From assembly GCA_965262665.1 (NCBI GenBank), contig CBDHFR010000003.1, forward strand, positions 558,001 through 622,000: a DNA stretch of 64,000 nucleotides, in the 5' to 3' direction. Position 1 is the stretch's first letter. Every line of letters starts with the position of its first letter. The position numbers and the translations under genes are program-made. This DNA comes from CBDBND01 sp965262665. Lineage in GTDB: Bacteria > Pseudomonadota > Alphaproteobacteria > Rhodospirillales > Rhodospirillaceae. This document shows, piece after piece, positions 27,151-36,213 of this stretch. The notes beneath the pieces were generated by a model. The model had not been told where the DNA came from, searched no databases, and saw nothing but the letters and a program-made list of their open reading frames with translations.

Positions 27151-27888
27151 ATGGGTTCAAAGATGAACAAAACATTTTGGTACGTATCCCGCTTGGCGAC
27201 GATTGCCCCCTTTGCATGCGGACTTTTCTTTAGCGCATCAATCGGTTGGGCCGATGATACCATGGATGCCCGGCACGTCATTGACGAAGCGGCCATCGCG
27301 GTCGAACGCGTTCGTGGTGAGCACCGTCCCTCGGGACAGCTGTCTGCCCTCTTACAAAAAACCCGGGGCGTGTTGGTTATTCCCTCCTATTACAAAGCTG
27401 GGTTCATTTTGGGCGGAAGCTATGGTGACGGTGTGTTACTCAAAAGAAAGCGGGATGGAACCTTTGGCGACCCGGCCTTTTATCGGATGACCTCGGGCTC
27501 AGTCGGCCTTCAGGCGGGCATGCAGTCGGCAGAGATCCTATTCATGATCCTCACTGATAAGGGCATGCAAGCCGTGTTGGATGACGAGTTTAAAATCGGC
27601 GCCACTGTGGGTATCAGCATCGGCGCTATTGGGGCCGGAGCGGAAGCCGCCACCACCACGAATGTCGGCAATGACATCGTAGCGTTCTCCTTGAACGCGG
27701 GTTTGTTTGCCGGCGGCAGTTTCGAGGGTGGCGTCATTAAACCGCGCAAGGATTGGAACGCTGCGGTTTACGGTGTCGGTCAGGACCTGCCTGGGTTGAT
27801 TGTTGAAAACGACCAGCTGTTTTATGCGGATGATCTAAAACGGGCCTTGATCGCCGGACTCTACACCGAGACACCGCAAATCAATTGA
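27151..27888 (+). CDS. SYLF/YSC84-domain lipid-binding protein, exported
   Basis: 245 residues. A signal peptide (hydrophobic YVSRLATIAPFACGLFFSA, cleavage after SIGWA) points to the periplasm. The SYLF domain follows: KTRGVLVIPSYYKAGFILGG, YGDGVLLKRKRDGTFGDPAFY, and IVAFSLNAGLFAGGSFEGG. Eukaryotic relatives bind phosphoinositides; bacterial ones are often called Ysc84 actin-binding proteins without direct proof. ATG 27151 is chosen because GAGG lies six bases upstream; ATG 27163 is possible. An IS630 element follows 27 bases after the stop. Confidence 0.88.
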   Translation: MGSKMNKTFWYVSRLATIAPFACGLFFSASIGWADDTMDARHVIDEAAIAVERVRGEHRPSGQLSALLQKTRGVLVIPSYYKAGFILGGSYGDGVLLKRKRDGTFGDPAFYRMTSGSVGLQAGMQSAEILFMILTDKGMQAVLDDEFKIGATVGISIGAIGAGAEAATTTNVGNDIVAFSLNAGLFAGGSFEGGVIKPRKDWNAAVYGVGQDLPGLIVENDQLFYADDLKRALIAGLYTETPQIN

Positions 27889-27912
27889 ACGATAGAACCT
27901 CAGGTAAGAAAC

Positions 27913-29022
27913 CTAGTGGATTGATTCCAACGTTTGGAACCCTCTGTTTCGTGCGGCGATGATATGATCGGGGTCGGCTTTCCAGATCAAGGGTTTTGGG
28001 TTTGCGTCATTGTATTCGCGGACAAAGCGGTTGATGGCGGCCTGAAGGTCGACGACGGATTGGAAGACGCCACACTTGAGCCCGCGCCGCGTGAGTTTGG
28101 CGAAGAAGCCCTCGACGGCATTGAGCCACGAGCACGAGGTCGGCGTGAAGTGGAAGGTCCAGCGTGGATGGCGGGCGAGCCAGGCGCGGACCTTGTCCTT
28201 CTTGTGCGCAGCGTAGTTGTCGAGGATGACGTGGACGGCCTTGTCCGTCGGCACCTCGCGCTCGATGCGGTTGAGGAAGCGGATGAACTCCTGATGGCGG
28301 TGGCGCTGCATGTTCTGTGCGATGACCGTACCGTCCAGCACGTTGAGCGCGGCGAACAGCGTCGTCGTGCCATGCCGTTTGTAATCATAGGTCATCGTAC
28401 CGGCGCGGCCCTTCTTCATCGGCAGGCCGGGTTGGGTGCGGTCGAGAGCCTGGATCTGCGACTTCTCATCAACCGACAGCACCACGGCATGGGCCGGCGG
28501 GTCGACATACAAGCCGACGATATCCGTGAGCTTCTCGGCAAAGGCGGGATCATTGGAGAGCTTGAAGTGCCGCCAGCGGTGCGGGCTGAGGCCATGGGCC
28601 TTCCAGATCGCCTGGACCGCCGCCGCCGCGACGCCAGCAACCTTCGCCATCGCGCGCAGCGTCCAGTGGGTCGCCTCGTGCGGCGGCGCTTGCTGGGTCA
28701 GGCGGACGATCTCGGCGACGCGCTCCGGCGGGATCGGCGCTTTGCCAGGCGGACGGGACTTGTCGCGAAGCAAGCCGTTGACACCCTCGTGCATGAACCG
28801 CTCCTGCCAGCGCCACACGCAGGTCTTGGACTTGCCGGTCGCGCGCATGATCGCCGAAGTGCCGAGCCCCGCGTCGGTCTTCAGGATGATCCGCGCCCGC
28901 CAGACATGTTTCTGCGCGCTCTTCGGGTCCGCGACGATCGCTTGCAATCGCTGACGGTCGCCAGACGTGACAGTAAAATGGATGCCGGTACGCATCGCAC
29001 AGACTCGCATGACACCGCACAA
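27913..29022 (-). CDS. IS630-family transposase, complete
   Basis: 369 residues. N-terminal helix-turn-helix (SAIMRATGKSKTCVWRWQERF) followed by the DDE domain; likely catalytic residues are Asp185 (VLSVDEKSQ), Asp268 (HVILDNYAAHK) and Glu304 (SWLNAVEGFFAKL). Its stop codon (TAG, 27913-27915) lies outside the element: the target TA plus the next host base complete it. In-frame ATG codons at 29010 and 28995 are alternative starts. This is the only clearly functional IS630 transposase in the window. Confidence 0.92.
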   Translation of the reverse strand: MCGVMRVCAMRTGIHFTVTSGDRQRLQAIVADPKSAQKHVWRARIILKTDAGLGTSAIMRATGKSKTCVWRWQERFMHEGVNGLLRDKSRPPGKAPIPPERVAEIVRLTQQAPPHEATHWTLRAMAKVAGVAAAAVQAIWKAHGLSPHRWRHFKLSNDPAFAEKLTDIVGLYVDPPAHAVVLSVDEKSQIQALDRTQPGLPMKKGRAGTMTYDYKRHGTTTLFAALNVLDGTVIAQNMQRHRHQEFIRFLNRIEREVPTDKAVHVILDNYAAHKKDKVRAWLARHPRWTFHFTPTSCSWLNAVEGFFAKLTRRGLKCGVFQSVVDLQAAINRFVREYNDANPKPLIWKADPDHIIAARNRGFQTLESIH

Positions 29023-29064
29023 TACGGAATCCCAAAGCGGACCCTTTCGTTCCGGTCAATCCAC
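27916..29064 (-). mobile_element. Intact IS630-family element, second type
   Basis: 1149 bp with inverted ends (GTGGATTGATTCCAACG at the left, GTGGATTGACCGGAACG read inward from the right) and TA flanks at 27914-27915 and 29065-29066. It carries one uninterrupted transposase. Unrelated at nucleotide level to the 18398-19444 copies. The right flank TA belongs to the stop codon of the neighbouring lpoA-like gene. Confidence 0.92.
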
Positions 29065-30449
29065 TAGAACTGCGTTGCTTCAAACGTAGTCAGCGCCGGG
29101 TCAATGGTCTCGGCACCGTCACGGGACACTTCCAAAATCGCAAAACCACGCTCCGACAGTCCCGTGGGCAACAACCGAAACACCCCGTCGACACCGGTGA
29201 ATCCACTCGGCGAAGCGAGCGCGTCGGAACTGAAAGGCCGCGTTGTCTGCGTTCGTCCGAGCACGGCTGCCAAGGCAACCGCGTCATAGCCGTGGGTGGC
29301 AATGGCGGGCGGCAGTTGACCGTATAAGCTTTGATACCGTGAATAGAATCCGGCGTTGGCCAGTGGTGACGGCGCTGGGTACCACCCTCCGACCAGAGCT
29401 GCTTCCTTGCCCAACCCCGGGCTATGCCACAACAAGGTCCCCAATAATTGAACACGCGCCGGATCAACATCGTAAAACGGCAACAAGGCCGCAACTTCGG
29501 TGAGCCGACCACCCTGCTCAGGCAACAGGATGGCATCAAACGGAACGTCACCAATGGTATCGAGCCGTTCGAGACGCTGTAAGGCCGACCGGGAGACGGG
29601 ATCATTGCGCATTTGCAAAGCGTTCTGCTGAGCCAATAGAGCATTGTGACGCCGGTCGTATTCGGCAAAACCGCGCACGACGTCATCGAGATTCGATCCC
29701 GACGCATCATAATAGGCAACGCGGGTTAGGTACCCTCCAGTCTGCAACAGGATCTGATTGAGAGCATCGACGGCGGTTTCACCGTAAGGCGTTGCCGGTG
29801 CCAGCACAGCAAACCGTTCAATGCCCTGGGCGCGGCTAAAACCAATGATCCGCCTGACTTGTTCATGCACGAGAAATCCCATGACGAAGACACCCGGCGC
29901 AGCCACTGTCGGATCAGTGGTGAACGGAATCATATTGACGCCTGCGGCCCGGGCTTGCGGAATGACGGCCTTTGCTGAGGCAGAAAAGACGGGACCGAGT
30001 AAAACCTGCGCGCCGTGAGCGACCGCAAGCGCAGCGGCTTCGGCCGCCCCGTCAGGGGTACCCCGCGTGTCATAGGGTTGGAGCACAAACCGTTCATCGC
30101 CCACATCGAAAAGGGCGAGCTGAGCCGCATTCAGTAACGCTTGGCCGATATCGGCCGATGGACCAGACAGCGGCAGCAGCAGACCAACACGGACAAGTCC
30201 GTAGGGATCCTCCGGCGGTGTCGGCACCTCGACGGTTTCATAGACGTCGAAGCCGGGAATGAGTTGGGGGCGGCTAAGGGCTGGAAATTCGGATACCGGC
30301 GCTGCAACCGTTGTCGGTGCGCCTACTCTAACGGCTTGCTGATTTGCGCCAGCCACGGGGCGTGGTACATCCGTGCTCTCACACCCAGCGAGCAAGACAC
30401 TGACAATCCAAAGCCATGGCAAAATCCGCCAAACGCGCATCAAAAACAC
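29064..30449 (-). CDS. LpoA-like penicillin-binding-protein activator, lipoprotein
   Basis: 461 residues. A signal peptide with lipobox LLAGC (MRVWRILPWLWIVSVLLAGC) anchors it in the envelope. The body is a type I periplasmic-binding fold (RVGLLLPLSGPSADIGQALLNAA, AAGVNMIPFTTDPTVA), the LpoA C-terminal-like/LivK-type domain that in enterics activates PBP1a. The start may be ATG 30440 rather than 30449. Its stop codon TAG is made of the IS630 target TA plus the first base of the element, so the insertion fell in the native stop. The 5' end overlaps rsmI, which is divergent. Confidence 0.85.
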   Translation of the reverse strand: MFLMRVWRILPWLWIVSVLLAGCESTDVPRPVAGANQQAVRVGAPTTVAAPVSEFPALSRPQLIPGFDVYETVEVPTPPEDPYGLVRVGLLLPLSGPSADIGQALLNAAQLALFDVGDERFVLQPYDTRGTPDGAAEAAALAVAHGAQVLLGPVFSASAKAVIPQARAAGVNMIPFTTDPTVAAPGVFVMGFLVHEQVRRIIGFSRAQGIERFAVLAPATPYGETAVDALNQILLQTGGYLTRVAYYDASGSNLDDVVRGFAEYDRRHNALLAQQNALQMRNDPVSRSALQRLERLDTIGDVPFDAILLPEQGGRLTEVAALLPFYDVDPARVQLLGTLLWHSPGLGKEAALVGGWYPAPSPLANAGFYSRYQSLYGQLPPAIATHGYDAVALAAVLGRTQTTRPFSSDALASPSGFTGVDGVFRLLPTGLSERGFAILEVSRDGAETIDPALTTFEATQF

Positions 30450-31429
30450 CCCGTAAACCGTTGCGGCGGAAGACAGCGAAACCTAAGGAATCGTCTTCAA
30501 CATCCGCTAGGCGGGACGGTACCGCTGCCTCACGGGGAAGGCAACCGGACCACCCCACCCGGGAAGAGTCCAATCAATCCTTAGACAGTGGTCTTTATGT
30601 GGTGTCCACGCCGATTGGAAACCTTGAAGACATGACCTTGCGGGCCATTGATACTTTAAAGCGTGCTGATCACATCGCCTGTGAGGACACGCGGGTCACG
30701 GGGAAACTTCTCAAACACTTCGGTATCACCACGCCGACCAAAAGTTATAACGACCACAATGGCGCCCGGGTTCGGCCGCAGTTGCTGGGGGATCTGTCCG
30801 AAGGCAAGGCCGTCGCCTTAGTTAGCGATGCAGGCACACCGCTGATCTCAGATCCTGGTCTCAAGCTCGTCCAGGCCTGCGCTCGCGATGGTGTGCGGGT
30901 TTTCCCGGTCCCCGGTGCGTCCGCCGTGCTGGCCGGTTTGGTCACGGCTGGTTTGCCGATAGATCGGTTTATGTTCTGCGGATTTCTTCCAGCCAAAACA
31001 AAGGCACGGCAAACGGTCCTTCGCGACCTTGCCACCATTCCTGCATCGCTTGTCTTTTACGAATCGGGTCCGCGCTTAGCGGCAGCCTTGGCGGACATGG
31101 ATAGCTGTCTCGGATCCCGGCAAGCGACCATCGCCCGGGAAATGACCAAACTTTATGAAGAGATAACGCGGGGTACTCTTAAAGACCTTACAGACACCGT
31201 GCGCAACGCTCCTGCACCAAAAGGGGAATGTGTCCTCTGCATCGGCCCACCTGAACAAGGTCCGGATATAGGTGACGCCGACGTAGAGGATGTATTGCGC
31301 GAAGCGCTTGAAACCATGAGTGTGAAGGACGCCTGCGCGTTTGTGAGCGATAAAACGGGACGCTCGCGTAAGACACTCTATGCGACTGCGCTGACATTAA
31401 AGTCCGGCCAAAACAGTGAACCGCATTGA
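30416..31429 (+). CDS. rsmI: 16S rRNA (cytidine(1402)-2'-O)-methyltransferase
   Basis: SAM-dependent 2'-O-methylation of C1402 in 16S rRNA. 337 residues. The tetrapyrrole-methylase fold begins at YVVSTPIGNLEDMTLRA, with LVSDAGTPLISDPGLKL and PVPGASAVLAGLVTAGLP. About 60 basic Lys/Arg/Ser residues precede it; such a tail is unusual for RsmI, and no better start lies downstream. The gene is divergent from the lpoA-like gene with overlapping 5' ends, and followed by yraN, an order shared by many proteobacteria. Confidence 0.93.
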   Translation: MAKSAKRASKTPRKPLRRKTAKPKESSSTSARRDGTAASRGRQPDHPTREESNQSLDSGLYVVSTPIGNLEDMTLRAIDTLKRADHIACEDTRVTGKLLKHFGITTPTKSYNDHNGARVRPQLLGDLSEGKAVALVSDAGTPLISDPGLKLVQACARDGVRVFPVPGASAVLAGLVTAGLPIDRFMFCGFLPAKTKARQTVLRDLATIPASLVFYESGPRLAAALADMDSCLGSRQATIAREMTKLYEEITRGTLKDLTDTVRNAPAPKGECVLCIGPPEQGPDIGDADVEDVLREALETMSVKDACAFVSDKTGRSRKTLYATALTLKSGQNSEPH

Positions 31430-31790
31430 AAAGTCAAAAGCGTTGCGTCGCGGCAGGTGGGCCGAATGGTTATGCTTCATAACGCTTGTGTTTACCGGAT
31501 GGCGCATACTGGCTCACGGTTATCGACATAAACGCGGCACCGGTGCCGGTGAAATTGGCCTCATCGCCTGTCGCGGGCGAATGTTGGCCTTTATCGAAGT
31601 CAAGGCGAGAGACACATTGGACTCAGGTATCTAAGCGGTGTCTGAGATACAGCGCGACCGCATCGTGCGCAGCGCCGATGCTTTTATTGCATCCCGTCCT
31701 GATCTCGCCGGTTATGACATGCGTTTTGATGTCATGGTGGTGAGGCCGTGGCGCTGGCCCATTCGAGTGGTGGATGCATGGCGTCTTTAG
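31416..31790 (+). pseudogene. yraN: YraN/UPF0102 nuclease-like protein with in-frame stop
   Basis: Reads RGRWAEWLCFITLVFTGWRILAHGYRH and LIACRGRMLAFIEVKARDTLDSG, the UPF0102 endonuclease-like fold with the ExK pair. A TAA at 31632-31634 interrupts it; the same frame continues AVSEIQRDRIVRSADAFIASRP...MRFDVMVVRPWRWP to TAG 31788-31790, as in intact relatives. A single G-to-T change (GAA to TAA) would explain it. The start overlaps the rsmI end by 14 bases. Confidence 0.85.
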
Positions 31791-31866
31791 GGCCGTTTTC
31801 TATAAGATTGACATGCACGACGGGGGACCGATTGACCCTTAAGGCCGATTGGATAGTGTAGCGGCC

Positions 31867-32463
31867 ATGGTTTTCGAGAAATACACTGGGCATGCACGCC
31901 TCGCATGGATTGCTTTGGGAGTGGCGCCGGTCATCATGGGGTGCACTCCTTCGCTTTACCAAGCCGCTTATGGTGGCGGTGTGGCTATGGCCTCCCGCGA
32001 CGAAGACCCGCCCGCCTTCGCGGAAACAGTTAATGACCGAAGCATTGCCCTTGCCGTTAACCGGGCGTGGTTGGACGCGAGCCGGTCACGGTTCGCGGAT
32101 TTAGATGTAATGGTTAACGATGGCACTGTTACGCTTTCGGGTTCGGTTGCCAGTCCAAATGATCTCATCGAGGCGCTTGAAATCATTTGGCGTCAGGAAG
32201 GTGTTGCGTCCATCGAAAGCAAAGCCACTTTTGGCGCAACGGACTCGGACCGCATTCTTGCAGACGGTATTCGCACACGTCTGTCCTCCGATCCCGAAAT
32301 TCAAGTCGATGGATTTACGATCGAGGTCTTTGATCAAAGTGTCTATGTGATTGGCCGGGCTCGAAGCAAATCGGAGCTAGACCGTGTTCTACGCCATATT
32401 CGATCCTCTGGACCCATTCCGCGCGTGGTATCCTTGGTCACGATTGGTCGGGTTGGGGTATGA
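31867..32463 (+). CDS. BON-domain lipoprotein
   Basis: 198 residues from ATG 31867 (an in-frame ATG 31849 is possible). Lipobox VIMGC follows a hydrophobic stretch, so it is a lipoprotein of the envelope. Two BON repeats are recognisable (LDVMVNDGTVTLSGSVASPN and GFTIEVFDQSVYVIGRARS), like OsmY/DolP, which bind membranes. The gene overlaps the next one by 4 bases and so is probably translated with it. Confidence 0.88.
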   Translation: MVFEKYTGHARLAWIALGVAPVIMGCTPSLYQAAYGGGVAMASRDEDPPAFAETVNDRSIALAVNRAWLDASRSRFADLDVMVNDGTVTLSGSVASPNDLIEALEIIWRQEGVASIESKATFGATDSDRILADGIRTRLSSDPEIQVDGFTIEVFDQSVYVIGRARSKSELDRVLRHIRSSGPIPRVVSLVTIGRVGV

Positions 32464-33311
32464 CGGTGCAAAGGGACACATACGAGGACGTCCGGACGTT
32501 ACTTGACCGGGGAGATGACGCCTATGACCTGGCGGAAGCGGCCTTGCTCCTTGCCGCGAGGGACGCACCAGCCACAGACCTTGATCCTTATTTAAGTCAC
32601 CTTAAGAGTCTTTATGCGTCCGTGGAAGAGCGCGTAACCCAAGACAAACTGGACGAGCGCACGATCACACCGGAACAAATGGCAGCTGTTTTGGCAGCAG
32701 TCATTTGTGATGTCTTTCGATACCGCGGCGACGAAGAAACCTACGAAGATCTCGACAATGCAAATCTGATTAGGGTGATTGATCGCCGCAAAGGTTTGCC
32801 GGTCACGCTAGGCATACTTTTTATCTCGGCCGCCAAGGCTCAGGGATGGAATGCATCTGGTCTGAATTTTCCCGGACATTTCCTCATTCGACTTGAGAGC
32901 CTTGACGGATCCCGAAGCATCATCGATCCATTTCACGGCGGTAACGTTTTGGATACGCCGGCACTGCGGGACCTGCTTAAAGTCGTTGCCGGCTCAACGG
33001 AGGAACTCGATTCACGCCATTACCGGCCGGTGAGTTACCGCGATATTCTTATGCGCGTACAAAACAACGTGAAAACGCGCCGGTTGGACCTCGGTCAAAT
33101 GGATGAAGCTTTAAGCGCGCTTCAATCCATGCAAATCCTTATGCCGGATAGTGCTGCGTTGTATCGTGAAGCTGGTCTTTTGCATCTCCGGTTGGGTCAA
33201 ATGTCGCAAGCCCTGCAAGCGCTAGAAACTTATCTAACCCGTGCCCCTCAAGGGCCTGAGCGGTCACGCATCGATACCGTCGTGAAGGATCTCAAGCAGC
33301 GGATACATTGA
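32460..33311 (+). CDS. SirB1-family transglutaminase-like/TPR protein
   Basis: 283 residues. The N-terminal part is the SirB1/transglutaminase-like domain (NLIRVIDRRKGLPVTLGILF, FPGHFLIRLE, IIDPFHGG), followed by a tetratricopeptide-like helical part (AALYREAGLLHLRLGQMSQALQAL). No signal peptide. Family members have no settled function. The canonical catalytic cysteine of transglutaminases is not evident in this region, as usual in SirB1. Translationally coupled to the BON gene and followed by gshB. Confidence 0.85.
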   Translation: MTVQRDTYEDVRTLLDRGDDAYDLAEAALLLAARDAPATDLDPYLSHLKSLYASVEERVTQDKLDERTITPEQMAAVLAAVICDVFRYRGDEETYEDLDNANLIRVIDRRKGLPVTLGILFISAAKAQGWNASGLNFPGHFLIRLESLDGSRSIIDPFHGGNVLDTPALRDLLKVVAGSTEELDSRHYRPVSYRDILMRVQNNVKTRRLDLGQMDEALSALQSMQILMPDSAALYREAGLLHLRLGQMSQALQALETYLTRAPQGPERSRIDTVVKDLKQRIH

Positions 33312-33342
33312 AGATGTTTCACGGTTACAGAGGACACACGTT

Positions 33343-34281
33343 ATGACCTTGGCAGTTGCAATCCAGATGGACCCCTTAGATGGAATTGACATCAATGGGG
33401 ACTCCACATTCGTCCTCGCCATGGAAGCGCAAAAGCGTGGTTTTGCGTTGTTTCATTATCTGCCCAGCCGGTTGTCGTTCCGCAACGGCCGGGTGGTTGC
33501 CAAGGCCAACCCAATGGAAGTGCGGCGTGAAGTTGGCAACCATTTCAGCCTAGGAGACAACCAAGAAATAGACCTATCGTTGATGGACGTGGTGCTGATG
33601 CGGCAAGACCCACCCTTTGACATGGCCTACATCTCGGCAACCCATATCCTCGAGCACATCATGGAAAGCACCCTGGTGGTCAACAATCCCATCAGTGTGC
33701 GTAACGCACCGGAGAAACTCCTTGTCACCCATTTTGACGGTGTCATGCCCCCGACGTTGATCACCTCCGACCCGGATGAGATCAAGGACTTCAGAAACGA
33801 ACACAATGACATCATCATCAAACCGCTATACGGTAACGGCGGTGCCGGTGTGTTTCATCTCCCACCGGAAGATGAGAACGTGGGCGCGTTGGTGGAAATG
33901 TTTACGGAAAACTTCCGTGAACCGATGATCGTCCAGCGCTATGTGCCGGAGGTGCGCATCGGCGACAAACGGATCATATTGATTGACGGCAAAGTGGCCG
34001 GTGCCATCAACCGGGTGCCGGCAAAAGGCGAAGCCCGTTCTAATATGCATGTTGGGGGGCGTCCGGAAAAATCTTCCCTGACCGTACGGGAACAGGAAAT
34101 TTGCGAAACCATCGGACCGGTACTTGAGGAACGCGGCCTCATATTTGTCGGCATCGACGTCATCGGCGATTACCTCACCGAGATCAATGTCACCTCTCCT
34201 ACAGGCCTGCAGGAAGTCAATCGCTTTGATGAAGTTAGTCTTGAAGCCCAGATCTGGGATGCCATTGAAAGCAAGCTGTAA
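33343..34281 (+). CDS. gshB: Glutathione synthase
   Basis: Joins gamma-glutamylcysteine and glycine using ATP. 312 residues of the ATP-grasp fold. The N-terminal substrate part (IQMDPLDGIDINGDSTFVLAM) and the ATP-binding region (IIIKPLYGNGGAGVFHL, IVQRYVPEVRIGDKRIILIDG, FVGIDVIGDYLTEINVTSPTG) are complete. ATG 33343 begins the usual TLAVAIQMDP start. No gshA is present in the window. Confidence 0.96.
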   Translation: MTLAVAIQMDPLDGIDINGDSTFVLAMEAQKRGFALFHYLPSRLSFRNGRVVAKANPMEVRREVGNHFSLGDNQEIDLSLMDVVLMRQDPPFDMAYISATHILEHIMESTLVVNNPISVRNAPEKLLVTHFDGVMPPTLITSDPDEIKDFRNEHNDIIIKPLYGNGGAGVFHLPPEDENVGALVEMFTENFREPMIVQRYVPEVRIGDKRIILIDGKVAGAINRVPAKGEARSNMHVGGRPEKSSLTVREQEICETIGPVLEERGLIFVGIDVIGDYLTEINVTSPTGLQEVNRFDEVSLEAQIWDAIESKL

Positions 34282-34355
34282 ATGCGACTTGGTCAGAGCG
34301 CAGTTCCGCCGCGGCCATCACGCATCATTAGGACTTACTGACGAACGGGGAATTC

Positions 34356-35188
34356 ATGAAACTTGAACAGCGCATGACCGAAGCCCTTGAGGCCAGTATC
34401 GGTGTGATCACCACCTACGGCCTGTCTGTGGTCGGCGCGATTATCATTTTTATTGTCGGCTGGATCGCCGCCAGCTGGGTGTTAGGCGCCATCCGCAGGG
34501 CTGCCGAACGGTCAGACCGCTTTGACACCACCCTCGTCAGTTTCTTTGCCTCCATCGCCAAATACGCCATTCTCACTTTCACTTTCATCACCGTGTTGTC
34601 GCGCTTCGGCGTGGAGACCACCAACTTTGTCGCCTTGCTTGGCGCCTTAGGGCTAGCCATCGGTCTCGCGTTGCAGGGCACCCTGGGGCACATCGCGTCC
34701 GGGGTCATGCTGATCATTTTCCGGCCGTTTAAAATCGGCAACTTTGTCGATACTGCCGGCGTCTCCGGAACGGTCAAGACCATCGGTCTGTTCACCACCG
34801 AGTTGGCAACCGGTGACAACGTGCAGGTGATCGTGCCAAACGGGGCCGTCTGGGGTGGCACCATCAAGAATTTCTCCGGCAATACCACACGCCGTGTCGA
34901 TATGGTGATGGGCATTGGCTATGGCTCGAACATCGAATTGGCCATCAAAACGATGAAAGACATTGTCGAGGGGGATGACCGGATCCACGGCGACCTAGCG
35001 CCGTTTTTTGCGGTCAGCGAACTGGCCGACAGTGCGGTGAACATCACCGTGCGAGTCTGGACCAACGCCTCTGCCTAATGGGGCGTAAAATTCGACCTGA
35101 CCAAGAGTTTTAAAGAAGCGTTCGACCGGAAGGCATCGACATTCCGTTCCCGCAGACAGTGGTGCATCACGTCAATGAGCCGAACTAA
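34356..35188 (+). pseudogene. MscS-family mechanosensitive channel, 3' end broken
   Basis: Reads as a small MscS: two hydrophobic helices, then the pore helix and beta domain (FVALLGALGLAIGLALQGTLGHIASGVML, RPFKIGNFVDTAG, VPNGAVWGGTIKNFSGN). An in-frame TAA at 35076-35078 replaces a Tyr codon before WGVKFDLTKSFKEAF. The remaining end needs one more base near 35127 (CGG-GAA) to reach EGIDIPFPQTVVHHVNEPN and its stop at 35186. A product ending at 35078 would lack about 36 residues of the C-terminal cytoplasmic cage. Confidence 0.85.
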
Positions 35189-35210
35189 CGCAGTTGGCAA
35201 AATAGACGTT

Positions 35211-36116
35211 TTACGCAGCGCCTGCGTTTGAGAAATCGGAAACGGCTTTGACCGTGACGTCGATCGTCAAGTCGACGAAGTCATTTGAGCCGCCGGTAAA
35301 CGTGCCGGAGATTGGAATGGCCTGGGACGGGTCACGAGCCACGGCGATGCGGACCAGATTGTAGGTGCCGTAGGAACCGTTGGTGGGGTCGAACTCCACC
35401 CACCCCGCACCAGGCAAGTACACTTCGACCCAAGCATGGGTTGAACCGGCGCCTGTGATGTCGCTGGGTCCACCGTCAATGGCAGGGTCGTAAAGATAGC
35501 CGCTGACAAACCGCGCCGCGAGGCCGACACTACGCACAGCCTCCATCATAAAGAGGGCGTAGTCGCGGCAAGTTCCCGATTTTTTCTCCAGTGTTTCCAA
35601 CGGTGTTTGCACACCCGGATCATAGCGCTCCGCGTATTGAAATTCCTCACAGATGGCGCCGGTGGCTTTGAGCAGAAAGTCTTCCGTGTTGGTTGCGCCG
35701 ATACCGTCGTTGAGAAAACGGCGTGTCCATTCCGTCACCTTGCGGTTTGGATCGCGGTAGTGACGCTCAATAGTGCGTCCTAAATCAGGGACTTCGCTCG
35801 CCGGATAACTGAACGGTAAAGTGCTGGCAAACGGCTCCATGGGAAAGCCCCACGACACCGGGGCAAACCGTTCAATGAGAATGGTCGATTCAATGGTCAG
35901 GGTATCTGCGGCTACGGCAAACATAGCAACGGCCACGGAATTCCCAAACACGTCGTGTATCCAGCGTAAGTGAGCTTGCGGATTGATACGGAGCTCGGCG
36001 CTGAGCAGGCGCAAGTCGTGGCTGTCCCGCGGCCGTAACATCATGCGGTGTTCGCCAAAGGTCACAGGCTGTGCATAGTGATATGTGGTGACGTGATAGA
36101 CCGACAGCCGTTGCAC
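35211..36116 (-). CDS. Transglutaminase-family protein (bacterial N-terminal type)
   Basis: 301 residues, no signal peptide. The N-terminal beta domain (YHVTTYHYAQPVTFGEHRMML) is that of bacterial transglutaminase-like proteins, and the catalytic triad is visible as Cys183 (SGTCRDYALFM), His227 (STHAWVEV) and Asp243 (VEFDPTNG). It belongs to the three-gene set with the alpha-E and ATP-grasp proteins that follow on the same strand, predicted in comparative work to modify peptides or proteins by amide-bond formation or removal. No physiological substrate is known. Confidence 0.9.
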   Translation of the reverse strand: MQRLSVYHVTTYHYAQPVTFGEHRMMLRPRDSHDLRLLSAELRINPQAHLRWIHDVFGNSVAVAMFAVAADTLTIESTILIERFAPVSWGFPMEPFASTLPFSYPASEVPDLGRTIERHYRDPNRKVTEWTRRFLNDGIGATNTEDFLLKATGAICEEFQYAERYDPGVQTPLETLEKKSGTCRDYALFMMEAVRSVGLAARFVSGYLYDPAIDGGPSDITGAGSTHAWVEVYLPGAGWVEFDPTNGSYGTYNLVRIAVARDPSQAIPISGTFTGGSNDFVDLTIDVTVKAVSDFSNAGAA

Positions 36117-36213
36117 GGAATTTCCTTGTCAATGTCCAGCGATGAAGCGGCGGTTCTTATATTAGGCTGAACTGGTGTCAGCCAGCAGCCAATGTCCTCA
36201 ATAACTCCAGTAC

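Noticed and set aside
27934..29067. 377-residue open frame on the plus strand, opposite the IS630 transposase
   Set aside because: It mirrors the transposase exactly, has repetitive Arg/Asp/Glu-rich composition typical of antisense frames, and no ribosome binding site.
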